A stretch of 64,000 bases of DNA from contig NZ_RKRE01000002.1 in the NCBI RefSeq assembly GCF_003815015.1, positions 558,001-622,000 on the forward strand, written 5' to 3'. The translations under genes were made by a program, and so were the position numbers. Positions 51,676-59,872 of the stretch are shown here, piece by piece; position 1 is the stretch's first letter; every line of letters starts with the position of its first letter. The stretch is from Thermodesulfitimonas autotrophica. GTDB lineage: Bacteria; Bacillota; Desulfotomaculia; Desulfotomaculales; Ammonificaceae. The notes beneath the pieces are model-generated. The model did not search any database. It was not told the origin of the DNA and was given only the letters and a program-made list of their open reading frames with translations.

Positions 51676-52614
51676 CTATTTCCAGATCCCCAGACCCTGC
51701 AGCAAGGGCCGAATGCCGGAGAAGAACAACATAATAATGACGATATAGCGGACCGCTTTAGGCTTTGCCACCGCCAACAGCCGCACACCAACGAAAGAAC
51801 CGAGCATGATGCCTAAAACCGACGGCACCGTAATCATCGGCAGGCAGGCGCCGTGGTTAAGATAGACCCAGGCTGCGGAGGTATCCGTAATGGAAAGGAG
51901 GAACTTACTGGTCGCTACAGAGATTTTCAAGGGCGCCCCCATCAGCAGGTTCAGCACCGGGACGTTTGCCCAGCCGGCGCCCAAACCAAACATCCCAGCC
52001 ATCACCCCGATAACAATGAAAAGCAAGAATCCGAGGACAGAGCGATGGACCGTCCATTCCACCGTCTTGCCGGTGGAGGCCTCGTAATAGATGCCGTTAA
52101 TCCTCAGGGCCGCCGCCAGCGCATCGGCGCCCGGCACTTTCGGAAACTCAGCACTCTTAGAGACGACAAAAAGCAGCGAAATAAAGATAATCGTGGCGCC
52201 TAAAAGGATCTGGATAATGTTTTTGGGTAGCGCCAAACCGATCAGCGCCCCGAAGATACTCGCCGTGGAAGCGATCAGGGCTACCGGAAGCGCCAGCCGC
52301 AAGCTGGCCAAGTTCCGTTTCAGCAAGCCGGGACCCGCAGCCAGAGCGCCGGAAAGCGCGACGATTAACCCCGCACTCCGCACAAAATCAAGGTTAAACG
52401 GGAAAAAACCGCCGACAATCGGGGTGAAGAGGACGCCGCCGCCGACACCCGCGAGAACCGCAAGGATGCCGAGAATGAAAGTGGTGATAAAGAGGAGCAA
52501 CGGCCAAACCCACCATGGAGTGTGAGGCGCTGCTGCAGCGTTAGCCGCGGCACTTACCGCCTCCGGAGGGGCAGCCGAAGCAATTAAAGGAACCACTCCA
52601 GCAACCGCAAGCAT
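51676..52614 (-). CDS. TauE/SafE-family sulfite/anion exporter (copy 1)
   Basis: A 312-residue permease with an N-terminal hydrophobic leader and two TauE/SafE half-repeats (ILAVLAGVGGGVLFTPIVGG and GVMAGMFGLGAGWANVPVLN), about eight to nine membrane segments. The family exports sulfite, sulfoacetate or related anions. GGGGG lies 10 bases before the ATG. In an operon with DUF1634; a usp gene lies just upstream. Confidence 0.92.
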   Translation of the reverse strand: MLAVAGVVPLIASAAPPEAVSAAANAAAAPHTPWWVWPLLLFITTFILGILAVLAGVGGGVLFTPIVGGFFPFNLDFVRSAGLIVALSGALAAGPGLLKRNLASLRLALPVALIASTASIFGALIGLALPKNIIQILLGATIIFISLLFVVSKSAEFPKVPGADALAAALRINGIYYEASTGKTVEWTVHRSVLGFLLFIVIGVMAGMFGLGAGWANVPVLNLLMGAPLKISVATSKFLLSITDTSAAWVYLNHGACLPMITVPSVLGIMLGSFVGVRLLAVAKPKAVRYIVIIMLFFSGIRPLLQGLGIWK

Positions 52615-52792
52615 TTTGCTAAATCCCCCTATCGTGGTAATATGGATTTTTCGGCGCTATACCCCTCAGTCCTGCGCAATAACGAGCCAAAACCTCTATA
52701 TCTGCTTTAGTAAATTTTCGGCCGCTACGCGCCTTTTCGCAAAGCTTCTACCCTCACCTCCCTATCGCGGCACTAAACAGCAAAATCTGCGG

Positions 52793-53236
52793 CTACTTCA
52801 CGACCAGTACCGGGTATTGCGCAAGCTGCAAGATCTTATGGCAGACACCGCCCAGAACCAGCTCCCGGATGGGACCCGTACCGCGGCTCCCCATCACGAT
52901 CAAATCCGGCTGCCACTGCGCGGCGTACTCTAAGATCTCCGGTATGGTTTCCCCAACCAAAATCACGCTCTCTACCGGCACGCCCTTCTCCGCAAGGAGG
53001 CTTTCGGCCCGTTTCAACCCTTCAGCAGCCCGGTCCCTGGCCTTCCCAATGAGTTCTTCCTGTTTCCCCTCAGGCAGGGTTAAAAACCCCCACGCCCCGG
53101 TTTCCCACAGTTCGACCACTTGGAGGATCCTGACCTGAAGGTCCGCAGCCTTTTGCGCTAACTTGCTGGTAAAGGCTACCGCCCGCATCGCGTTGTCCGA
53201 ACCATCGAAAAGCACTAAAACCTTCACTTTTTTCAC
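52793..53236 (-). CDS. Universal stress protein (UspA family)
   Basis: A 147-residue Usp with VKVLVLFDGSDNAMRAVAFT and the ATP-binding motif GSRGTGPIRELVLGGVCHKILQ. GTG start after AAGGAGG. Second Usp of the region, just upstream of TauE copy 1 (178-bp gap). A CRP-like inverted repeat lies about 70 bp before it. Confidence 0.92.
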   Translation of the reverse strand: MKKVKVLVLFDGSDNAMRAVAFTSKLAQKAADLQVRILQVVELWETGAWGFLTLPEGKQEELIGKARDRAAEGLKRAESLLAEKGVPVESVILVGETIPEILEYAAQWQPDLIVMGSRGTGPIRELVLGGVCHKILQLAQYPVLVVK

Positions 53237-53301
53237 CTCCTTCCCCTTGCCAAAATACTAAGCTTTTTATTCGTTACACCACTTTTTTCTCCTGCCGCAA
53301 A

Positions 53302-53317
53302 AGTGATTTTTTTCACT
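53302..53317. promoter_or_regulatory. AGTGA-N6-TCACT inverted repeat before usp
   Basis: A 16-bp inverted repeat with a six-T spacer, the layout of CRP/FNR-family half-sites, 66 bp upstream of the usp start. It might instead be the weak hairpin terminating the response-regulator gene. Confidence 0.4.
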
Positions 53318-53370
53318 AAAAAACGTAAAAAATTTGTAACCGGCAAGACGAACCGGACGGCGCAACTTTC

Positions 53371-54762
53371 CTATTCATCCTCTACCGGAAGTAAACCCTC
53401 AAGGCCCAACTCCTTAATCTTGGCGTAGAGCGTACGGCGGCTGATACCTAACGCCTTCGCCGTCCGCGTCCGGTTATAATTGTATTCTCTGAGCGCCCGG
53501 AGGATAACGCTTCGCTCCACGTCGCTCAAAATTTCGTGGAGGGTCTGTCCCCGCCATCCATGCCCGCTTTGGCCGTTTTGAAAATCGGGCTGGAGCGTGG
53601 CCGGTAAATCTTCAGGCGTAACCAACGGTCCCCGAGCCAGTACCACAGCACGCTCGCAAACATTCCGCAGCTCCCGGACGTTACCCGGCCAATCGTAAGC
53701 CATGAGCAGGTCCCGCGCCTCCGGCGCAACATCCTGAACAGTCTTTTTCAAGTTCGCCGCGGCCTGCTGGATGAAGTGCTTCGCGAGAAGCGGGATGTCT
53801 TCTTTGCGCTCCCGCAACGGCGGGACTTGAATAGTTACCACGTTGAGGCGGTAATAAAGGTCCGCCCGGAAGGTTCCTTCGCATACCATCTGGGAGAGGT
53901 CCCTGTTGGTGGCCGCAATAATCCGCGCGTCCACCTTGATGGTTTTAGTGCCCCCGACCCGGTCGAACTCTTTTTCCTGCAGCACCCGCAAGAGCTTGGC
54001 CTGCACCGGCAGGGGAATTTCGCTGATCTCGTCGAGAAAAAGGGTCCCCTGGTTGGCAAGCTCGAACTTGCCGAGTTTACGGTTCACGGCGCCAGTAAAG
54101 GCGCCTTTCTCATAGCCGAATAGCTCGCTCTCCCAGAGATTTTCGGGAATTGCGGCGCAGTTGATCCGGATAAAGGGCCCATCCCGGCGTTTGCTGTTGC
54201 GGTGGATGGCACCAGCTACCAGTTCTTTGCCCGTGCCGGTCTCTCCAACGATCAACACCGTATAGTCGGTCTCGGCAAAACGTCCGATTTGCTTGTAGAC
54301 TTCCTGCATCGCAAGAGAACGCCCGATTAGCTGTTCGAACCTCTCCCCCGGCACCTTTCCCGCCAGCTCTTGGCGTAAGGCTTTAAGCTCCTCCGCCATC
54401 CGGCTCACTTCAACCGCCTTTTTCACCGTAAGGAGAAGCTCTTCGATGTTGAAGGGCTTCAGGACGTAGTCGAAGGCGCCAAGCTTCATCGCCTCGATTG
54501 CCGTATCCGTTGTGCCGTATGCCGTCATCACGATCACCGGGAAGGAATGGGTTTCCCGCACCCGCGAAAAAAGCTCCAGCCCGTCGATATCGGGCATCCG
54601 GATGTCAACCAGCATGGCGTCGATCTCTTCTTCGCCGGCGAGATATTCCAGCGCTTTGGCCGCGTGGAACGCTACCAGAACCTCGTATCCCTCCGCCTCA
54701 AGGAGGTCCCGCAGCATCTGGCAAACGCTTTCCTCATCATCGACTACCAGTATCCTGGCCAC
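53371..54762 (-). CDS. NtrC-family sigma-54-dependent response regulator
   Basis: A 463-residue activator. The N-terminal receiver domain has phospho-acceptor D53 (LVDIRMPD), T80 and K102. The central AAA+ domain has Walker A GETGTGKE, the sigma-54-contacting GAFTGA loop and the Walker B FLDEI. The C-terminal FIS-type HTH is NRTRTAKALGISRRTLYAKIKE. It needs sigma-54 RNA polymerase, and -24/-12 promoters occur on both sides. It overlaps the histidine kinase gene by 26 bp. Confidence 0.96.
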   Translation of the reverse strand: MARILVVDDEESVCQMLRDLLEAEGYEVLVAFHAAKALEYLAGEEEIDAMLVDIRMPDIDGLELFSRVRETHSFPVIVMTAYGTTDTAIEAMKLGAFDYVLKPFNIEELLLTVKKAVEVSRMAEELKALRQELAGKVPGERFEQLIGRSLAMQEVYKQIGRFAETDYTVLIVGETGTGKELVAGAIHRNSKRRDGPFIRINCAAIPENLWESELFGYEKGAFTGAVNRKLGKFELANQGTLFLDEISEIPLPVQAKLLRVLQEKEFDRVGGTKTIKVDARIIAATNRDLSQMVCEGTFRADLYYRLNVVTIQVPPLRERKEDIPLLAKHFIQQAAANLKKTVQDVAPEARDLLMAYDWPGNVRELRNVCERAVVLARGPLVTPEDLPATLQPDFQNGQSGHGWRGQTLHEILSDVERSVILRALREYNYNRTRTAKALGISRRTLYAKIKELGLEGLLPVEDE

Positions 54763-56653
54763 CGTTTGCTCCCTCCCTTAACAGCGGTAAATAGACCCGT
54801 AGCGTGGTCCCCTCCCCGACTTTGCTCTCCACTTCGATATAGCCGCCGTGTGCGGTTACAATCTCGTGGGCCAGCGCCAGACCAAGGCCGCTGCCTTTGG
54901 CCTTCGTGGTGAAAAACGGGTCAAAGATGCGCGAAAGGTTTTCCGGGGGAATCCCGCAACCGGTATCCGTTACGGCCACAACCGCGAAGCGCGTATCCGG
55001 CGTCAGCCCCGTCCGCACCGTCAAGGTACCACCCTCCGGCATCGCCTGGTACGCGTTGTAAACGATATTCATCAGCACCTGTTGGATCTGCTCCGGGTCG
55101 ACCCGGACCGGCGGCAAATCCGGCGCCAACTCGGTTTGGACCCTTACCCTTTCCGCATAGCCCTCGCTTACAAACTGCAGCACCCGTTCAACCAGCTCGT
55201 TGAGGTTATAAAAACCGAACTTCAACTCTGCCGGCCGGGCGAAAAAGAGGAGTTTATTCACAATGCCGTTCAAACGGGTGACTTCCTGCGCCACAGTGGA
55301 AAGTGCCGCAGGTGTGGGTTGCCCGTAGCGTTCCCACATCTGGATATAACCGCTAATCGTCGTGAGCGGGTTGCGAATTTCGTGTGCCACGCCCGCCACA
55401 AACTTTCCCAGCGCGGCAAGCCGTTCCTGGCGTTTCACCCGTTCGGCAAGTCGTTTCGTTTCGGTCACGTCTTTGAAGGTGAGCACAACCCCGATAAGAT
55501 TACCCCGCTGGTCAGTCAACAGGTTCGTTCCCAAAATCAGGTCGCGCTCCCCATCCGGCAACAGCTCCTGGGTAGCGGCGGGACCCGCCGTCCCTTTTTC
55601 ACAAGCGCTCGGCCCTACGGGAAGCTGGTAGCGCAGCGTATAGTCGCGCACCGTTTCCTGTTTGAAAAGCGCTCGTTCTAAAAGATCTCGGATGGAATCG
55701 CCCGGCGGGAAAACGTCCCGGAAAGAGACAGGCGCCCCGCTACCCGCCTTGATACCCAGCACCCTTGCCGCCGTCGCGTTGACCATCGCCAGGCGCCCCT
55801 GAAGGTCGGTTGCCAGCACACCCGCATCGACGTTATCGAGGATTATCTCGTTGAAACTTCTTGCTTCCGTTAACCGGTCAGCAAGGTGGTTGATTGCCCT
55901 GGCAATCTCACCTAATTCACCAAAACCCGGCGGCAGACGGTAACTTAGATCGCTTTCCAGGCTTGCCAGGCCCTCTTTTACCCGGCTGATAACCTCCAGG
56001 AAGCGGTTCAGCAGGAAGAAAAACCCGCTGACCCCGATGATAATCCCGGCACCAATGGTGAGGTAAGCTTCCTGACGCACGCGCGCAAGGCGCCGGTAAA
56101 TTTCCCTAGTATACTCCTGCGCTACCACGGCGCCAATCACCTTGCCGTTACGAATTAACGGCCGGTAGGCTTCGATCAGCCCCGATCTATCGAGGCCAAC
56201 TACGTTAGTGAGCGGCTTCTTTTCCCTTATCGTCTGCTCAATATCCGTCTTGCGCCGCAGCGAAAAGTTCTCCCCGTAGGTCTCCGTATGCCCGTTTAGA
56301 ATCACGTCCAGCTCCAGGGAATAAAAGCCCAGCTCCACGCCGGGAAAATCCCGCGCCACTTCCTCTATCAAAGGTTTTAGCTCTTCGTTGAGCACCTTGA
56401 CCTTATCTCTTTTACGTGCGTCCGGCGGCACATGGTGCTCCTTTAAAATTTCGTCGAAGGTCCGGTCGAAGCGCTGGTCCAGAAGGAGAAGCGCGTGGTT
56501 GAGCCGGCTGCGGTCGCTTTTAACCATCCCGTATTCCGCCCGCTGCATTACGTGCAGCATGTAAAAGGTTAAAAAACTGGGCAGCGCTAACAAAATTAGC
56601 GTAAACAGCAGGAGTTGCCGGCTGAAACGCATTCGTCTCCGGTATTCAAGCAT
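54737..56653 (-). CDS. Membrane sensor histidine kinase (NtrB/AtoS-like)
   Basis: A 638-residue sensor. It has an N-terminal membrane helix (LLLFTLILLALPSFLTFYML), an extracytoplasmic sensor domain (about 35-190), a second membrane helix (AYLTIGAGIIIGVSGFFFLL), a HAMP-like linker and a PAS domain (FNEIILDNVDAGVLATDLQG). The HisKA helix carries H in VAHEIRNPLTTI, and the HATPase domain has N (NIVYNAYQAM), G1 (DTGCGIP) and G2 (GSGLGLALAHEI) boxes. The ATG at 56653 fits AGGAGCG better than a TTG at 56659. The ligand is unknown; a sulfur anion is the contextual guess. Confidence 0.95.
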   Translation of the reverse strand: MLEYRRRMRFSRQLLLFTLILLALPSFLTFYMLHVMQRAEYGMVKSDRSRLNHALLLLDQRFDRTFDEILKEHHVPPDARKRDKVKVLNEELKPLIEEVARDFPGVELGFYSLELDVILNGHTETYGENFSLRRKTDIEQTIREKKPLTNVVGLDRSGLIEAYRPLIRNGKVIGAVVAQEYTREIYRRLARVRQEAYLTIGAGIIIGVSGFFFLLNRFLEVISRVKEGLASLESDLSYRLPPGFGELGEIARAINHLADRLTEARSFNEIILDNVDAGVLATDLQGRLAMVNATAARVLGIKAGSGAPVSFRDVFPPGDSIRDLLERALFKQETVRDYTLRYQLPVGPSACEKGTAGPAATQELLPDGERDLILGTNLLTDQRGNLIGVVLTFKDVTETKRLAERVKRQERLAALGKFVAGVAHEIRNPLTTISGYIQMWERYGQPTPAALSTVAQEVTRLNGIVNKLLFFARPAELKFGFYNLNELVERVLQFVSEGYAERVRVQTELAPDLPPVRVDPEQIQQVLMNIVYNAYQAMPEGGTLTVRTGLTPDTRFAVVAVTDTGCGIPPENLSRIFDPFFTTKAKGSGLGLALAHEIVTAHGGYIEVESKVGEGTTLRVYLPLLREGANGGQDTGSR

Positions 56654-56742
56654 CCCCAAACGCTCCTTTTTATAAGCCGTCCCTGTATGGACTACCCCGC
56701 CATGCCTTCGGGGGCTACCGGTCGCTTTTTAAACTAGGCCTA

Positions 56743-56780
56743 AAAAGTTAAAGCCCATCCCCTATTTTACAGGGATGGGC
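56743..56780 (-). terminator. Intrinsic terminator after TauE copy 2
   Basis: Nine-bp stem GCCCATCCC/GGGATGGGC (56780-56772 and 56761-56753 on the minus strand), followed by TTTAACTTTTT. It separates the TauE operon from the kinase gene. Confidence 0.8.
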
Positions 56781-56809
56781 AAGCATCTGCAAAGTGGGAC
56801 TTCTTCCCG

Positions 56810-57895
56810 CTAGTGGGGCACATGAACAGGCGCACCGACCGGCTTCGCCTTCTCCGCCCTGAGCCCGCGCGCCATCGCGCTCAGGATGATGAACCCGCTT
56901 ACTACCAGCGCTACGCACATCACGACAAAGCTTGCCTGGCTGAGCAACTGGTCTGCGGAATGACTGAGACTGATAAGATTCAGGTCTTTCAGGTAAACCG
57001 GGATCTTCAAGAGCCGGCTCACCATAACGATCAGCATTACCAGCGCCATAACGAACTTGATCATATAATCTTTTACGTAGCTGGTCCCGATCGCCCCGAG
57101 CTGCACACCGAAGAGGGAACCGAAGAGGATCAGGAATGCTAACCGGAGGTCAACAAAACCATGCAGGGCCCAAGTGAAGGTTCCGGTCAGCCCCATCACA
57201 AAGGCGATCACCAGCTCCGTGCCGCTGCCGACGAAGCTCGAAGCCCCCAGGATGTAGATCATCGCCGGAACCCCAATGAAGCCACCTACCGCGATCGTCG
57301 CCGCCAACATCCCCGTCGCGAAGCCAAGCGGCACGGTGAGCCAGAAGCTCGCCCGGATCTTGGCCGTCTTGAAGCTGATCATCGGCGGGATCTTTATCCG
57401 CTCGCCTAAAGGTGTACCTTTCGGCGGCGGGGCCGCGCATACCTCTTGGTTCTTGCAGCGAAAAGCATCACGGAGCACCGAAGCCCCTACCAGCGCCAGG
57501 ACCAATACAAACACCGCACTGATGTAAAGGTTGGAACCCGCTTCGCCCCACATCTTGAGGATCCACTGCTGCACCTTGATGCCGACCTGCACCCCGATGA
57601 CGGCAGAAAGACCCATCACCAGGCCGAGCAGCACGTCTACGTGACCCAACTTCGCCCGCTTCATCGCACCGATTAAGGCCTTCGGAAACTTGTGGCACAT
57701 ATTAGCGGCCACCGCTGCCGGTCCTGGTACACCTACGCTCATCATCCCCGGCGTCAGCACGAAGGCGCCGCCCGAGCCAATGAAGCCGCTTAAAAGCCCG
57801 CCCAAGAAACCCAGCGTTGGGAGGAAAGCGGTCATTGCCGGGGTCATCTTGACCATCGTTTTTACCGCGTGCGGATCCACCGCGTATCCTGCCAT
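56810..57895 (-). CDS. TauE/SafE-family sulfite/anion permease (copy 2)
   Basis: A 361-residue permease with two half-repeats (LGGLLSGFIGSGGAFVLTPG and ATGMLAATIAVGGFIGVPAM) and about nine membrane segments. It is longer than copy 1, with an insert rich in charged residues near residues 155-175. ATG at 57895 after GAGGGGG. It is the last gene of a four-gene operon with three small membrane proteins, apparently driven by a perfect sigma-54 promoter at 59034-59049. Confidence 0.92.
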   Translation of the reverse strand: MAGYAVDPHAVKTMVKMTPAMTAFLPTLGFLGGLLSGFIGSGGAFVLTPGMMSVGVPGPAAVAANMCHKFPKALIGAMKRAKLGHVDVLLGLVMGLSAVIGVQVGIKVQQWILKMWGEAGSNLYISAVFVLVLALVGASVLRDAFRCKNQEVCAAPPPKGTPLGERIKIPPMISFKTAKIRASFWLTVPLGFATGMLAATIAVGGFIGVPAMIYILGASSFVGSGTELVIAFVMGLTGTFTWALHGFVDLRLAFLILFGSLFGVQLGAIGTSYVKDYMIKFVMALVMLIVMVSRLLKIPVYLKDLNLISLSHSADQLLSQASFVVMCVALVVSGFIILSAMARGLRAEKAKPVGAPVHVPH

Positions 57896-57913
57896 CCGTT
57901 TCACCCCCTCGCC

Positions 57914-58150
57914 TTAATGCTTCTTGGCCTTGATACCGACAACGTCCCAGAAGAAACCGGTGAAGTTGCCGTGGACAAGAGAAAAGAGTATCGCCACAAC
58001 GGTCAATAACGCCGCCTTAAAAACACCACCCGCCATGAAGTACCTCTGAATTTCTTCCCCTTTCAGAAAAAGGACCGTGTATAGCCCCAGGGAAAGGACG
58101 CCCCAGAGAAGGAATTTTCCTACCGGCTTTTTTTCCTGCATGTCCGCCAT
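57914..58150 (-). CDS. Small membrane protein, TauE operon
   Basis: A 78-residue protein with two membrane segments (FLLWGVLSLGLYTVLFL and AALLTVVAILFSLVHG) and a basic C-terminus. AGGAGGG precedes the ATG. It lies 18 bp before TauE copy 2, which suggests a direct partner. No named family is recognised. Confidence 0.8.
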   Translation of the reverse strand: MADMQEKKPVGKFLLWGVLSLGLYTVLFLKGEEIQRYFMAGGVFKAALLTVVAILFSLVHGNFTGFFWDVVGIKAKKH

Positions 58151-58199
58151 TATCCATCCCTCCTAAAACTGGTTCGTAAAAGGTGCTTCTCAGGAAATT

Positions 58200-58233
58200 T
58201 TTGTTCTCTTTGGCTTGTTATTTAGAGAACAAA
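58200..58233. promoter_or_regulatory. Ten-bp inverted repeat inside the TauE operon
   Basis: TTTGTTCTCT (58200-58209) and AGAGAACAAA (58224-58233), 14 bases apart, in the 179-bp gap before the 78-residue gene. It could be an operator or an mRNA hairpin controlling the last two genes. Confidence 0.6.
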
Positions 58234-58329
58234 TACACTGAAAAATTTTTGCGGTGAAATGACTATCACCCGAACAAAACGTTAGACTCCGCTCGCCAAA
58301 CTTTCTCCCTACCTCACCTTAAGCCATTC

Positions 58330-58539
58330 TTAATGTATCCCGCTTAGCCTTGCCGCCACCTCCCCTATCAGGTATAGTGCACCAATCCCGGCTATCGTCA
58401 GTCCGACAAGCCAGAGATCGAAAACCGAAAGCTCGAGTCGGTTGGCCAACTGCTCCACCCACGAACGCTCCCCCTCAACCCGCCGCTTTACCCGGGCTTT
58501 TTCAACCACTTCACCCGCCGTCAACTTCTTAACCGCCAC
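58330..58539 (-). CDS. Small single-pass membrane protein, TauE operon
   Basis: A 69-residue protein from a GTG at 58539 with GAGGAG 9 bases upstream. Basic, amphipathic N-terminal half (KARVKRRVEGERSWVEQL), then one membrane segment (LWLVGLTIAGIGALYLIGEV). No family recognised. Confidence 0.7.
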   Translation of the reverse strand: MAVKKLTAGEVVEKARVKRRVEGERSWVEQLANRLELSVFDLWLVGLTIAGIGALYLIGEVAARLSGIH

Positions 58540-58647
58540 CGTTAACCACTCCTCGCGTGAGATTTTAAATAACGTGGTGGTGGCGGCCAGGCTCTTAAGG
58601 GGCCCGGCCGGCCATACTACCACGATAGGGGGCTTCGCTTACGCTGT

Positions 58648-58968
58648 TCACACCGCATATTTGCGTTTCTTGGTCTCTTCAGCGCCGCCGATTTCTTTTA
58701 AGATCCCCGCTATCCACTCCCGCGTCAGCGCGAAGGCGATGTAATGCTCCACTAACAGAACCCATAGGCCGTAGCAAATTCCGGTCAAAAAAAGCACCAG
58801 GAAACCTAACGCAACGGCCGGCGTCTCGGCCGCGGCACCCCCGTCTATGCCCATCGCCACCCTGAGGCGGACGAGCGTATGCCAGAGAAAAAGACAAATA
58901 ACCAAAATCACGCTGGTGAGGAGAGCAATCTTGAGGAGGTTAACCCTGCCTTTCTGCGCCGCTACCAA
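58648..58968 (-). CDS. Small two-TM membrane protein, first gene of the TauE operon
   Basis: A 106-residue protein starting with TTG at 58968. Two long membrane segments (LLTSVILVICLFLWHTLV and ALGFLVLFLTGICYGLWVLLVEHY) and a charged cytoplasmic tail (GGAEETKKRKYAV). It is the first gene after the perfect sigma-54 promoter at 59034-59049. No family recognised. Confidence 0.72.
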   Translation of the reverse strand: MVAAQKGRVNLLKIALLTSVILVICLFLWHTLVRLRVAMGIDGGAAAETPAVALGFLVLFLTGICYGLWVLLVEHYIAFALTREWIAGILKEIGGAEETKKRKYAV

Positions 58969-59033
58969 CGCCCGATCACCCCACGTTGTTTTTAACCCCG
59001 ATCTTCTTTTTGCTTTTCACCCTACTATTCTGT

Positions 59034-59049
59034 AGCAAAACCCGTGCCA
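59034..59049 (-). promoter_or_regulatory. Perfect-consensus sigma-54 promoter for the TauE operon
   Basis: Minus strand TGGCACG-GGTT-TTGCT (59049-59034) matches TGGCACGN4TTGCW at every fixed position, with GG and GC ten bases apart. It lies 66 bp before the first gene of the operon and downstream of the usp terminator. Confidence 0.88.
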
Positions 59050-59181
59050 TTTTTCGTATGATACCCAGAAAACCAACAAAAGACTACATTCACCCGAAGC
59101 GCCGCAGGATTCTCTACCAAGCCGGGCGGGACGCGTCAGCGTGGTGAGCAAAACGAACCCGCCCCGGGCCGCAACAGCCCC

Positions 59182-59221
59182 CAAAAATTGTTGCGGGTGC
59201 CGTTTATGCGGCACCCGCAAC
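59182..59221 (-). terminator. Strong intrinsic terminator after usp
   Basis: A 13-bp perfect stem (GTTGCGGGTGCCG/CGGCACCCGCAAC, 59221-59190 on the minus strand) followed by AATTTTT. Confidence 0.92.
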
Positions 59222-59286
59222 ATCTATCGTTCAGTGGGAATTTTTCTCCCGCGGGGGAGCAAAATTGCCCCGCCCCCGTGAGCAGA

Positions 59287-59718
59287 TTACTTCCCCAAGA
59301 AGACCGGGCACTCCGTCAGGTGCAGAACCCGCTGGCTCACGCCCCCAAGCAGGAGTTCTTTCAAGGGGTTAGTGCCCCGGCGTCCCATCACGATGAGCTC
59401 GTAATTTCCCTCTTTCGCCGTGGCCACGATCTCCTCGGCCGGATTCCCGATCTTGATCAGTGGTTTCCCTTCTATCCCGGCCTCCTTCAAGATGGCCAGC
59501 GCCCGGTCGAGATCGGCTTGCGCCCGCTTTTTCTCTGCCTCCTCCAACTGAGCCGGCGAAACCCACGGCAGATACTCGATGCTCGGATCAACCGGCGGGA
59601 CCACCTCGATGATTGCCACCTGGGTGAGCGGCGTCAGCTTCAACACTTCCAGGGCCCGGCGCAGCGCAGCGTAAGAATGCTCGGAACCGTCGATGGCCAC
59701 CAAAACGCGGTGAAACAT
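59287..59718 (-). CDS. Universal stress protein (UspA family)
   Basis: A 143-residue Usp with VLVAIDGSEHSYAALRRAL and the nucleotide-binding motif GRRGTNPLKELLLGGVSQRVL. GGGGGGG lies before the ATG. It sits alone between a sigma-54 promoter (59764-59780) and a strong terminator. Third Usp of the region, and probably part of the NtrC-type regulon. Confidence 0.92.
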   Translation of the reverse strand: MFHRVLVAIDGSEHSYAALRRALEVLKLTPLTQVAIIEVVPPVDPSIEYLPWVSPAQLEEAEKKRAQADLDRALAILKEAGIEGKPLIKIGNPAEEIVATAKEGNYELIVMGRRGTNPLKELLLGGVSQRVLHLTECPVFLGK

Positions 59719-59763
59719 ATAAACCCCCCCTTGCTTAGAATCTATCCTTCACGCTTGCAGAGT

Positions 59764-59780
59764 AAGCAAAAATCGCGCCA
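59764..59780 (-). promoter_or_regulatory. Sigma-54 promoter for usp
   Basis: Minus strand TGGCGCG-ATTT-TTGCTT (59780-59764), one mismatch to TGGCACGN4TTGCW, with GG and GC ten bases apart and 48 bp before the usp ATG. Confidence 0.8.
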
Positions 59781-59872
59781 TCCACCCAGAACTTTTCCGT
59801 CCAACCGGTGCCACGCATAAAAGCTGCATAATCCCGCAGGGCTGTGCGGGGGAAAGCCCTCAATGGGCCTGT

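Noticed and set aside
52674-52690. A fourth sigma-54 promoter before TauE copy 1 (TGGCTCG...TTGC on the minus strand)
   Set aside because: The GG and GC are nine, not ten, bases apart, and sigma-54 spacing is normally strict.
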